Positions 25,162 through 32,985 of a stretch of DNA of 64,000 nt are shown here, one piece after another; position 1 is the first letter of the stretch, and each line of letters opens with the position of its first letter. The stretch lies in NCBI RefSeq assembly GCF_030286045.1, contig NZ_CP127390.1:310001-374000 (forward strand). Reading direction: 5' to 3'. Both the position numbers and the translations under genes were made by a program. The notes under the pieces were generated by a model. That model was not told the origin of the DNA. It ran no database searches and saw only the letters and a list, made by a program, of their open reading frames with translations. Source of the DNA: Propionimicrobium sp. PCR01-08-3. GTDB lineage: Bacteria > Actinomycetota > Actinomycetes > Propionibacteriales > Propionibacteriaceae.

Positions 25162-25297
25162 CCTGGCCACCGCTGCAGCAGCCCCCAAATTGCGTGATGT
25201 TGTGCGGCGCTTGCATGAGGCAGGCTTGTCGGTGACAGATGCCGCCGCGGTGCTCGGAGTCTCCCGCGGTCGAATCTCACAACTCGCAAAGGCGTGA
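25112..25297 (+). pseudogene. HTH-containing frame overlapping the yoeB end
   Basis: In another frame than yoeB an ATG at 25112 opens 61 codons. They end in KLRDVVRRLHEAGLSVTDAA followed by AVLGVSRGRISQLAKA, a clear helix-turn-helix of the kind at the end of some HicB or sigma region-4-like proteins. The first 17 codons overlap yoeB. No ribosome site is seen. It is probably the 3' relic of a gene cut by insertion of the module, but a small third protein is possible. Confidence 0.4.
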
Positions 25298-25351
25298 GAT
25301 GTGGTCGGGCCGCGGCTGCGAGAAGTGGGCGCATTGATGGCAGAGGACTTG

Positions 25352-25400
25352 TCATTGTGTGGGTTCAGACGCCATGACGGGCGCTGAACCCACACAATGA
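25352..25400. terminator. Long hairpin between convergent genes
   Basis: TCATTGTGTGGGTTCAG (25352-25368) and CTGAACCCACACAATGA (25384-25400) are perfectly complementary over 17 bp, and CGCC/GGCG extends the stem inward. No T-run is present. It lies between the toxin module and pepC and probably blocks read-through in both directions. Confidence 0.65.
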
Positions 25401-25408
25401 TCGGTCGA

Positions 25409-26764
25409 TTAGGCGAGGGTGCCCATCGGGTCCCAGGCGGGCAGTTTGATCGGGTCGGAAGCCACCGCCGGACGCAGGTCGTCGGGCAACGCGTCGATCT
25501 TGACGACCACTTCGAAGACGTAGTCGGAGAGCCAGGCATCGTCCATGGTGAAAAAGCCCTTGTCGCCGGGCTCATCACCCCACGAGTTCTCGACCCTCCA
25601 GCGGCGCGGCGTGCCGGCGTCGGCCAGGTCGACGCCGGTGAACAACATGGCGTGATTCATGGCCGACTCGCCCGTGTTCACCCGCTGCTCCTTGGTCGTC
25701 GACAGATCGACACCGAACAGACCCGAATAATCGTGCAGATTGCCGACCAACAGGCCGAGGTCCCGATCGCCCTGCTTCGAGACATCGGCACCGAACCAGA
25801 CCGGTTCGCCCGAGCAGATGGCGTCGGCGGCAAGCTTCTTGATGGTGGTCATCGGTGCGTTGATGTAGCGAATCTCGCGCCCACCGACGACGTTGCCGAG
25901 ATGCTCGACGGTTAGCGCAGCTCCCTTGGGGTGCTCGGTGCGGGGGTCGTCCACCAAGCAGACGTAATTCGTGAGGTCGATGCCGACGTAACGATCGTAG
26001 AATTCGGCAGGAGTCAGCACGCCGTCGCGATGAAACGCCTTGTCATCGTCGATCCACTCCCATTCGAAGCTGGACGGCGGATTACCCAAGCTGATGACCA
26101 AAATGCGCCAGACCTCGCCGAGCACGGCCTTCTTGATTGCTGCCAGGTCTTCGGACGAAGCACCCGAGTTCACCTGTTCACGCAATTCGAGGGCGCTTCG
26201 CCGGAGCAGCGTTTGCAGCTGGGTGTTCATCCGATGAGTGCAACTCGACGCCTGGGTCTCGGGCATCGCTTCCTTCGGAATAACCCCATGCTTCTGATAG
26301 ACCGACACCGCCATATCCCACTGGCCACCATCACCCAGCACATCGGCCAGCAAGAATTGAATGAGCCGCGAATCCAGCGGCTCGGAAGCGGTCGCAATGA
26401 TATCGGTGAGAAAGAAATTGGCGCGCTCGAATTTGTCCCAGAACATCGCGTAATTCTGCGAGAATTCGAAATCCTTGACGCCGAGTTTCGCTCGGGTTGT
26501 GGCGCGCAGCAGATTGAGGGACGAGAACAGCCAGCAGCGTCCGGACTTCTTCTGTGAGGTGATCGCCCAATCGTCCAACCGGTTCGAGATCACTCTCGGC
26601 GTCGCGACCACCTTGGCGCGGTCGAGCGACGACTCATCGATGCCCGATTTGGTCACGGCATTGAGCGCCAGCCGCAAGGCAGGATCATCGATCGCGGCGA
26701 ACTCGGCGAGCACGTCGTCGGTGAGGGCATCAGATGCGGTCGGGGATTGCGGTCGTGAAGTCAT
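25409..26764 (-). CDS. pepC: Aminopeptidase C / bleomycin hydrolase
   Basis: This is a papain-fold (peptidase C1B) cytosolic aminopeptidase of 451 aa that forms hexamers in known members. The catalytic Cys is in KKSGRCWLFSSLNLLR (about residue 77), the His in NHAMLFTGVD and the Asn in RVENSWGDEPGDKG. FxYxxFWDKFERANFFL and QWDMAVSVYQKHGVIPK match the family. It releases N-terminal residues from peptides and can inactivate bleomycin. ATG 26764 is six bases after TAGAAC, so the transcript may be leaderless. Confidence 0.93.
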   Translation of the reverse strand: MTSRPQSPTASDALTDDVLAEFAAIDDPALRLALNAVTKSGIDESSLDRAKVVATPRVISNRLDDWAITSQKKSGRCWLFSSLNLLRATTRAKLGVKDFEFSQNYAMFWDKFERANFFLTDIIATASEPLDSRLIQFLLADVLGDGGQWDMAVSVYQKHGVIPKEAMPETQASSCTHRMNTQLQTLLRRSALELREQVNSGASSEDLAAIKKAVLGEVWRILVISLGNPPSSFEWEWIDDDKAFHRDGVLTPAEFYDRYVGIDLTNYVCLVDDPRTEHPKGAALTVEHLGNVVGGREIRYINAPMTTIKKLAADAICSGEPVWFGADVSKQGDRDLGLLVGNLHDYSGLFGVDLSTTKEQRVNTGESAMNHAMLFTGVDLADAGTPRRWRVENSWGDEPGDKGFFTMDDAWLSDYVFEVVVKIDALPDDLRPAVASDPIKLPAWDPMGTLA

Positions 26765-27069
26765 GCATCAGTTCTACCGCGGACGAGCCAGTCAAGGCGA
26801 GAGCGGGATGCTCACCGCAGATACGCGGTGTGATGCAGGACCCCAGGCGAATTGTCGCTGCGTGTCGCTTCCTGTATGGGCGTGCTCGCGCCACTTTGGG
26901 ATCTGCTTCGTTCGCTGCCGGGTCTGGGGACTCACAAATTCGTAGATCCTATTTGACAGTGCTTCCGCTCAACCCTAGCCTTATCAACTGACGGCAAGAT
27001 CGCCTTGATGATGAGGCGCTCACAGAATCAAGCAAGGTAGCTCGACCAAACCGTTCGGAGAAAACACCC
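26765..27069 (+). promoter_or_regulatory. Intergenic region with promoter of the second Nramp-like gene
   Basis: TTGACA (26953-26958), a 17-base spacer and TAGCCT (26976-26981) form a sigma-70-type promoter about 88 bases before ATG 27070. The remainder of this divergent region shows no gene or repeat that I can support. Confidence 0.55.
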
Positions 27070-28533
27070 ATGACTACGAGGCTCCACTCGTCGGATGACC
27101 ACGACCCGGCAATTGAAAGCGAAGCCACCGAAACCTCCACTCATGTCGGCATGGTGACCGCGAGCGACGATTCCGATCCCTATGTATTGGATCCGTCCAA
27201 GGTGATGGAGCCCCCGAAGGGTTGGGCTGCAAGCCTGCGTTTTTTCGGGCCCGGAATGGTCGCGTCCGCCGGTATTGTCGGTTCTGGCGAATTGATCACC
27301 ACCACAACGTTGGGCTCCAAGGCAGGGATGATGCTGCTTTGGCTGATCCTCGTCTCAACCGTCGTCAAGGTGGCTGTCCAGATCGAACTCGCCCGCTGGT
27401 CGATCTCCACCGGCAAGCCCGGCATCTTCGGATACGACCACGTTCCGCCGAAGATTGGCAAGCGCAGTTGGGCGTCCTACCTCGTCATCCTCCAATTCCT
27501 ACAGTTCTTGGCGAACCTTGGTGGCATCGTGGGCGCGTCTGCAGTTGCGATGTCGATGCTGCTGCCGATCGGAGGAGATCCGTTCTCGGCCCTGTCCATC
27601 GGTATCTGGTCGTGGATCTTCACGGTCATCGTGATCGTTATTCACCAACTCAACCGCTACTCGGTAATCGAGACCGTCTCGACCGCCCTGGTTCTTCTGG
27701 TTACCGTAGCGGTGATCGTGATGGTGTTCGGCATCCAGGCGACGGAGTTCGCGTGGACGGCCGGCGACCTGGCAGACGGCATGAGGTTCAAGCTCTCGGC
27801 TGGCGCGATGGGCATCGCACTGTCAATGTTCGGCTTGACAGGTGTGAATGCCAACGAGATCTCCGGCTACACCTTCTGGGTTGTCGAAAAAGGCTACGCC
27901 ACCTGGACCGGCCCGAACGACGGCTCGGACGACTGGGTACGGCGCGCCCGCGGCTGGATCTCGGTCATGAAGAAGGACGCCTGGGTGTCCTGGTTCGTGT
28001 ACACGTTGGCCACCGTGGCGTTCTACATCTTGGGTGCGACAGTGCTCTACAAGCAGGGTCTCAGCCCGACCGGCATCGATGTAATCGAGACCATTTCCCG
28101 TATCTTCACCGATACCCTCGGAGCCTGGGTCGGTCCGGTGTTCTTGCTGCTTTCTGCCATCACTTTGGCCAAGACCCTGTTCACCGCGACGCCCAATCTG
28201 TCGCGCCAGTTCGCGGCTTCGCTCGCGGTGTTCGGTGTGTTCGACTGGGCCGATGCCAAGCGGCGAAACCGGGTTCTGCGGACGCTCATGGTCATCTTGC
28301 CGGTGTGCTGGGGTTTGACTGCCACCGTGTTTCAGGAGCCATTGCAATTGGTCATCCTCGCAGGGATTCTACAGGCCGTATACCTCATGATCATCGCGAT
28401 CGCCACGGTCTATCTCTCGTTCACCGAGACCGATAAACGGATCAGAGACGGCGCACCGACGATGGTCTATTTGCTGATCTCCGCTGTCTCGATCTTTGCT
28501 GTCGGTGCACTCGCAGTTGTCGATGTTCTGTAG
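27070..28533 (+). CDS. Second atypical Nramp-fold transporter
   Basis: This 487-aa protein is a close paralogue of the product at 10886. It shares the N-terminal LDPSKVMEPPKGW, GPGMVASAGIVGSGELITTT in helix 1 and SMFGLTGVNANEISGYTFW in helix 6. WTGPNDGSDDW...RARGWISVMKKDAWVSW also corresponds. As in the paralogue, DPGN is replaced by GSGE and the MPH motif is missing, so a divalent-metal substrate is doubtful. About eleven membrane helices are expected. Unlike the first copy it has no sugar-acid genes beside it. GGAGAA lies before ATG 27070. Confidence 0.75.
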   Translation: MTTRLHSSDDHDPAIESEATETSTHVGMVTASDDSDPYVLDPSKVMEPPKGWAASLRFFGPGMVASAGIVGSGELITTTTLGSKAGMMLLWLILVSTVVKVAVQIELARWSISTGKPGIFGYDHVPPKIGKRSWASYLVILQFLQFLANLGGIVGASAVAMSMLLPIGGDPFSALSIGIWSWIFTVIVIVIHQLNRYSVIETVSTALVLLVTVAVIVMVFGIQATEFAWTAGDLADGMRFKLSAGAMGIALSMFGLTGVNANEISGYTFWVVEKGYATWTGPNDGSDDWVRRARGWISVMKKDAWVSWFVYTLATVAFYILGATVLYKQGLSPTGIDVIETISRIFTDTLGAWVGPVFLLLSAITLAKTLFTATPNLSRQFAASLAVFGVFDWADAKRRNRVLRTLMVILPVCWGLTATVFQEPLQLVILAGILQAVYLMIIAIATVYLSFTETDKRIRDGAPTMVYLLISAVSIFAVGALAVVDVL

Positions 28534-28630
28534 GCGGCCGGGCCCGTCGTCCATGGGGCCTGAATCACAGGGCGCTGGTGTACAGGCCGAGTTGTACGGC
28601 CGGATCTGATCTTGTGAGGCTTTGTCTTCG

Positions 28631-29044
28631 TCATTCGCCGTCTCGGGCGCGACTGGTATAGGTGCCCGCTGTCAGCGTCCTGAACGATGCACGCACGATT
28701 TCTTCGAGGACGCCCAGGTCGTTCTGTTCGAGGTCGGTCAGGTAGACGCATCCCACTGCGGCGCGATGCGGGCCGAGACGTGCGAGCCGTTCTGTGTGTG
28801 CGGAGGTGCCATCAGCGAGGTAGATCGAGGTTGCGGCCTTGCGAGGCGAGAACGCTGCGGCAGGGCTCGTACCTGTTCGCCCGCTGTCGTAGCGGTAGTC
28901 GTATTTGCCGTAGCCGATGATCGTTCCTTGCAGCCGGGGTTGTTCACTGGTGGCGCGGGCGAACAATGCCAGCAGCGTCCGGGCGTCACGGCGGCGCTTC
29001 ATAGGAGTGACGCCGGCGATGAACTCGGTGATCTCGTCGTCCAT
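28631..29044 (-). CDS. DUF1801 domain protein
   Basis: This 137-aa protein matches DUF1801 (YdhG-like fold). Recognised stretches are TIIGYGKYDYRYDSGRTG, AAFSPRKAATSIYLADG, LARLGPHRAAVGCVYLTDL and the closing DLGVLEEIVRAS. Function is unknown; some members are predicted iron-binding or chaperone-like. ATG 29044 lies six bases after TACGCT. Confidence 0.85.
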   Translation of the reverse strand: MDDEITEFIAGVTPMKRRRDARTLLALFARATSEQPRLQGTIIGYGKYDYRYDSGRTGTSPAAAFSPRKAATSIYLADGTSAHTERLARLGPHRAAVGCVYLTDLEQNDLGVLEEIVRASFRTLTAGTYTSRARDGE

Positions 29045-29275
29045 CGGTCAAGCGTATGTGAACACGTCGGTGCATGAATAGTTGTCGCCTTCGCCCACAG
29101 GCCCGACGACGACGGGGAGTCAGACTTCGGAGACCGTCTATGGAACGGCCTTCGCATTCATCGTTGTGGGAACACTTGCCGGTCGGACTCGCGAAGGTTC
29201 ATCGCCTGGGGCATCACAGAAGTGAAGTGTCTTCGGGCATGGGATCGGCTCGGCCGTTCGTCCTAGACTCGTTGT

Positions 29276-29527
29276 ATGACGCAACGAGCTGACGAGGTGT
29301 TCCGGGCGGGGCTTGAACTCGATCTGGATGAACGCGCCGTGGTTGCCCACCGCTTGCTGGAAAGCCTTGATGCGGAAGACCACATTACGCACACCGAAGT
29401 TGATGCTGATTGGCGCGAAGAGATAGGTTCCCGGCTTGACGAGATCCTTGAAGGAAAGGTTGAGCTGGTCAGTTTCGAGCAAACCCGCGCCAAGGCACGC
29501 GCGCTGCTGAACGAGTTGCACAAGTGA
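29276..29527 (+). CDS. Addiction-module antitoxin (TIGR02574/RelB-like)
   Basis: This 83-aa protein has the pattern of 'putative addiction module component' proteins. LDLDERAVVAHRLLESLD is followed by DADWREEIGSRLDEILEGKVELVS and a C-terminal helix. Such proteins neutralise a ParE/RelE toxin encoded immediately downstream. ATG 29276 lies six bases after TAGACT (29264-29269) without ribosome site, so it is likely leaderless. The stop overlaps the toxin start. Confidence 0.85.
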   Translation: MTQRADEVFRAGLELDLDERAVVAHRLLESLDAEDHITHTEVDADWREEIGSRLDEILEGKVELVSFEQTRAKARALLNELHK

Positions 29528-29844
29528 CTCTTCAGAGGAATCTGCACCCCGAGGCAGACGCCGAATTTCTTGACGCGGTCCGCTACTACGAGGAAAGAGA
29601 ACGCGGGCTCGGAGCTGAATTTGATGCGGCGGCTGCAGGAGCAGTCGAAGATATTGCCCGGAATCCGGAGGCGTGGCCGATTTTTCCTGGCTGGACGCGT
29701 CTGCCAGTTGTTCGGACGCGGAAACTGCGAGGATTTCCGTATCGCGTCGTCTATTTCACGAGGGACGACCAACTGATGGTTGTTGCGTTCGCGCACCAAA
29801 GCCGTCGTCCTGGATATTGGAAATCCAGAGTTGCGAGTTCATAG
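29524..29844 (+). CDS. ParE/RelE superfamily toxin
   Basis: This 106-aa toxin partner has LHPEADAEFLDAVRYYEERERGLGAEF in the two N-terminal helices, then NPEAWPIF, VRTRKLRGFPYRVVYF and VVAFAHQSRRPGYW, all typical of ParE/RelE family members. ParE types poison gyrase and RelE types cut mRNA; the RPGYW ending favours the ParE-like branch. GTG 29524 overlaps the antitoxin stop, indicating translational coupling. Confidence 0.87.
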   Translation: MTLQRNLHPEADAEFLDAVRYYEERERGLGAEFDAAAAGAVEDIARNPEAWPIFPGWTRLPVVRTRKLRGFPYRVVYFTRDDQLMVVAFAHQSRRPGYWKSRVASS

Positions 29845-29902
29845 GCCTCGTGAGAATGCTGATCTGTTTTTCGGGCGACGCGGCCTGCCCGATAATTGGC
29901 AT

Positions 29903-30310
29903 GTGCGTAAACGGTGGGTGATCGTCTGGGTGGTGCTGTTCGCTATCCAGTGCGTCCTGCTGTATACCCCCGATGTCGGTGATGGGCCGGGTGCACTTGC
30001 GTCGCTGTGGGACCTGCTTCGTCCACTGCCCGGGCCGACGGCGATGGGAGAGCCCGGATTCGACAAGATCGTCCATGGGTCGTCGTTTGCGCTCATCGCT
30101 CTCGTAGGCATCCTCGCCCGTTGGCCGGCCTGGCTGGCGCTGGGCATTCCCCTTGTTCACGCCCCGATATCGGAAATCATTCAGTGGCTGTGGATCGATG
30201 GACGCGCCGGTGACTGGCGCGACGTGTTGGCGGACTGGGCCGGCGTGCTGCTGGTCGCGGTCACGGCGACGTTGTGGAGAGGTCGGCGCGAGCAGCTGGC
30301 TGAAAAGTGA
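29903..30310 (+). CDS. VanZ-like membrane protein
   Basis: This small polytopic protein has about 135 aa. It starts MRKRWVIVWVVLFAIQCVLLYTP and continues with DKIVHGSSFALIALVGIL, the conserved (D/K)KxxHxxxF position of VanZ proteins. PISEIIQWLW, GDWRDVLADWAGVLL match the second conserved half. VanZ relatives give slight teicoplanin resistance or sit in cell-envelope contexts; here the role is unknown. GTG 29903 gives the family N-terminus; an upstream ATG at 29780 lies inside the toxin gene. Confidence 0.75.
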   Translation: MRKRWVIVWVVLFAIQCVLLYTPDVGDGPGALASLWDLLRPLPGPTAMGEPGFDKIVHGSSFALIALVGILARWPAWLALGIPLVHAPISEIIQWLWIDGRAGDWRDVLADWAGVLLVAVTATLWRGRREQLAEK

Positions 30311-30358
30311 AGCAGCCGACGAACAGGGTGAATTCCGTGGCGGATGACCGGCGATCAG

Positions 30359-30550
30359 TCAGCGATACCACGATTCGGCGAGATCGATCATCAAATGCCT
30401 ATCGGAAGACTTAATTTTACTTGGGGGCTGACATTCATACCAATGCATTGTGTCGGCGTCGATAATGACGCCGCACTCGCTAACTGCTCTTGCCGTGTTC
30501 AACTGGCTTGCCGTGTTCAACTGGCTTCGGGCCGGGGGAACTGTTCCCCT
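30359..30550 (-). pseudogene. Possible C-terminal gene fragment
   Basis: A minus-strand frame reads GVIIDADTMHWYECQPPSKI and then KSSDRHLMIDLAESWYR before a stop. The composition looks protein-like, but there is no start and no family I recognise. It lies in an AT-richer 240-bp gap. Probably a relic left by rearrangement. Confidence 0.25.
30490..30525. repeat. 18-bp tandem duplication
   Basis: TTGCCGTGTTCAACTGGC occurs twice directly in tandem (30490-30507 and 30508-30525). It is intergenic, next to the presumed gene fragment, and may be a replication-slippage scar. Confidence 0.8.
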
Positions 30551-30552
30551 TC

Positions 30553-32010
30553 CTATTGCGGCCAGGACGCCAGCAGATCTGCCGCGTTGAAGGAGAGATC
30601 GACATCGACCGCGTTGGTGGATTCCGGAGTGACGGCAGCGAGTCGTGCGTCCGTGCTTCGGGGGACCAGCTTGCGCGCCTCGGCAAGCGCGGCGATCTCT
30701 CGACGAGATACGCGACCATCCGGGCGCCACTTGATGGTTCCGAGTAACACGGTGTGATCTGGACTGGTTGCGACTACATCAAACTCTTTTTGTCCGTCTC
30801 TCGTCCACCATGCCGAGACCTGCTCGACAGCGGCCAAGCGATCGTCGTGGGCGGCCAATCGGAGCAGTGCCTCTCGGACGACCGGCTCAATGCTGCGGCC
30901 TCGCCACGACGGCCAGTCCCTGTCGAGTCGGGAGATAACCAGGTCGGAGCGGCCGCGGGAGATCTGCTCAAAATCCCGACCGATATAACGAAACCAGAAG
31001 CGTAGATAGGGATCGGTAACTCGATATCGACGCAGGCGCCCTTTATTCGAAGCCCAGGCGGGTACTTCCATGGTGACCAGGAGTTTCTCGTCGGTTAGGA
31101 CGCGCAGTGCACGAGTTGTCGCGGTCTGAATCCGGGCCGTTTCTGTGGCATTCAAGTCACTCGCAACGAGGTCGTTGAATCGAGGGGTCGTGGTTTCGTC
31201 GGCCCCGATCGACGCAAGCACACGCGACGCCGCACGAGAATCGGGAAACTCGGCATCCAACGTGAAACGCGCGGTTGACACCAGTGGGCTGTACGGGTCG
31301 CGCAGCGCCTCATGCGCATAGTGAATGGCGCTTTGTCCGCCGTGAGCCAGGTCAGTGACGAGTCGTGGATATCCTCCGGTCATCAGATATGCGTCAAAGA
31401 CATCGGTAGCGCTCGAATCAGGAATCGCCTGTGCTATTTCAGCCGGATTCAAAGGATCGATAACCAACGGACGCACCCGGCCAAAAAGAGGACGTCCATG
31501 TTCATTGAGGCTTTCCATCATTGCGACATCAGAACCGATGAGAATGAGGAGAATAGGTAGCTTTTCCAGGCGGCGGTCCCAGATATTCTGCAGCGTTCCT
31601 TCTAATGATGGATCTGCTTCAACGGCCCATGGGAATTCGTCCAGCACGACGACGATCGGATGATCACGTGCTGCTTCCTCCGTGATGCGAAGCCATTCAC
31701 GCCAGCCCGGGACGCTGAGTTCGGCTGTGAGATCTGCGCCGGGCAGTGGCCTGAGCGACTCGGTCAGAGCGAGCGTGGCATCTTCAAGTTGTGTGCGAAC
31801 GCCGGCGCCTTGAGTGGCGACGGTGAATACATATGGTGCCTCGCAGTGCCGGACGAATTGCTCGACGGCGGTCGACTTTCCGATCTGCCTGCGTCCATGT
31901 ATCGCCAGAATTCGGCCTTGACCACTGTGTGTCACAGCGTCAAGGTGATCCTGCAGTGTCGAGATGGTTGCAGAACGACCATAGAAGGGTGGCTGCCGTT
32001 TATCATACAT
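30553..32010 (-). CDS. AAA/Arch_ATPase domain protein with DUF234
   Basis: This STAND-like ATPase has 485 aa. Walker A is IHGRRQIGKSTAVEQF (about residue 35), Walker B IVVVLDEFPW, and sensor-type LLILIGSD follows. The C-terminal half has YRVTDPYLRFWFRYI, the DUF234 mark (a restriction-enzyme-like nuclease fold), and WWTRDGQKEFDVVATS. Related archaeal and bacterial proteins are thought to link ATPase switching to nucleic-acid or signalling functions, unproven. ATG 32010 lies six bases after TATGAT; a second ATG at 32025 also exists. The start region is full of palindromic repeats (see 32001-32040). Confidence 0.8.
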   Translation of the reverse strand: MYDKRQPPFYGRSATISTLQDHLDAVTHSGQGRILAIHGRRQIGKSTAVEQFVRHCEAPYVFTVATQGAGVRTQLEDATLALTESLRPLPGADLTAELSVPGWREWLRITEEAARDHPIVVVLDEFPWAVEADPSLEGTLQNIWDRRLEKLPILLILIGSDVAMMESLNEHGRPLFGRVRPLVIDPLNPAEIAQAIPDSSATDVFDAYLMTGGYPRLVTDLAHGGQSAIHYAHEALRDPYSPLVSTARFTLDAEFPDSRAASRVLASIGADETTTPRFNDLVASDLNATETARIQTATTRALRVLTDEKLLVTMEVPAWASNKGRLRRYRVTDPYLRFWFRYIGRDFEQISRGRSDLVISRLDRDWPSWRGRSIEPVVREALLRLAAHDDRLAAVEQVSAWWTRDGQKEFDVVATSPDHTVLLGTIKWRPDGRVSRREIAALAEARKLVPRSTDARLAAVTPESTNAVDVDLSFNAADLLASWPQ

Positions 32011-32040
32011 GGACGTATCATACATGAATGTATGTAAACT
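32001..32040 (-). promoter_or_regulatory. Repeated dyad over the start of the ATPase gene
   Basis: CATACAT-ga-ATGTATG (32019-32034 on the plus strand) is a perfect dyad. TCATACATG occurs twice (32003-32011 and 32018-32026), so half-sites extend into the gene. They overlap the -10 box TATGAT and both candidate start codons, which suggests autoregulation. Confidence 0.45.
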
Positions 32041-32225
32041 CTCCGCGAGCGTCTCTGGGGTGGCGTCCTGCCTTTCGAGCCTTGGTTCCAGAGGTCATCT
32101 CGCGGCTAAGGGGCCTATAGGCGACGGGCTGCGGACCCGATCGTGTGCTCCACGGCCTGCCCCGGAATAACGACGGCTGCGTGTGCTGTCGTGCAAGATA
32201 GGTCGTTGAAAGGAAAGAAGCTCAG

Positions 32226-32801
32226 ATGACAAGTATCAGCATCGTTGGTTCCGGAAATATGTCTCAGGCACTTCAGGCGTTGTTCACCCGCGCGGGTGCG
32301 ACGGTTCAGGTTGTCAACCATGGTGACTTGGCCAGCACCGCCATTGAGGGCGACATCGTCGTCTTGGCGGTTCCCTACACCGCGCTCACCGAGATCGCGG
32401 GCACTTTGGGCAGCAAGCTGGACGGCAAGATCGTCGTCGATATCACCAACGTCTTGGATTTCTCGAGTTTCACGCCGATCAAGTTGCCTGCAGGCAGCGC
32501 CGCGGCCGAGTTGGCTGCCGCCGCCCCGAACGCGAAGGTGCTGAAGGCATTCAACACAAACTTCGCCGCGACTTTGACTTCCGGCAAGGTCGAGTCTGCC
32601 CCGATCTCGGTGCTGGTCGCCGGCGACGACGCGGACGCGAAGAAGACTTTCGGCGAAGTCGTCACCGCATCCGGCGCCGCTGTTTACGACCTGGGTGGCC
32701 TCGATCGTGCAGCGGAACTCGAATCTCTCGGCTACACCCAACTGCTCCTAGCGGGCACCAATCAGATCGGCTGGACGAACGGTTTCGCGCTGTTCAAGTG
32801 A
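32226..32801 (+). CDS. F420/NADP-dinucleotide reductase-like protein
   Basis: This 191-aa protein has a Rossmann domain: SISIVGSGNMSQAL at the N-terminus (GxGxxG-like, with S in place of one G), DIVVLAVPYTAL, KIVVDITNVLDF and KVLKAFNTNFAATL. These match NADPH-dependent F420 reductase relatives. The family passes hydride between F420 or similar carriers and NADP, but many actinobacterial members are 'NAD(P)-binding' of unknown substrate. AAAGGAAAGAAG lies before ATG 32226. It is a single gene. Confidence 0.78.
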   Translation: MTSISIVGSGNMSQALQALFTRAGATVQVVNHGDLASTAIEGDIVVLAVPYTALTEIAGTLGSKLDGKIVVDITNVLDFSSFTPIKLPAGSAAAELAAAAPNAKVLKAFNTNFAATLTSGKVESAPISVLVAGDDADAKKTFGEVVTASGAAVYDLGGLDRAAELESLGYTQLLLAGTNQIGWTNGFALFK

Positions 32802-32985
32802 GCCGTCCAGTCCTGCGGAAGACGGTCGTCCCGTAACCGCTTCACTGCGCTTCCGGAAAGGCGGAGGGACCAGGGCGCCTGATCCCTCCGCCTCGTCATG
32901 ATCCCTTTCACAATGAGACCAACGAAGTCGTTGATGAAGAAGTTGTGACAGAAACCGCCACTCGTTGTGTCACTCCTCGTCAGGG

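Noticed and set aside
30490-30525. CRISPR-like direct repeats
   Set aside because: Only two 18-bp units directly adjacent, with no spacers.
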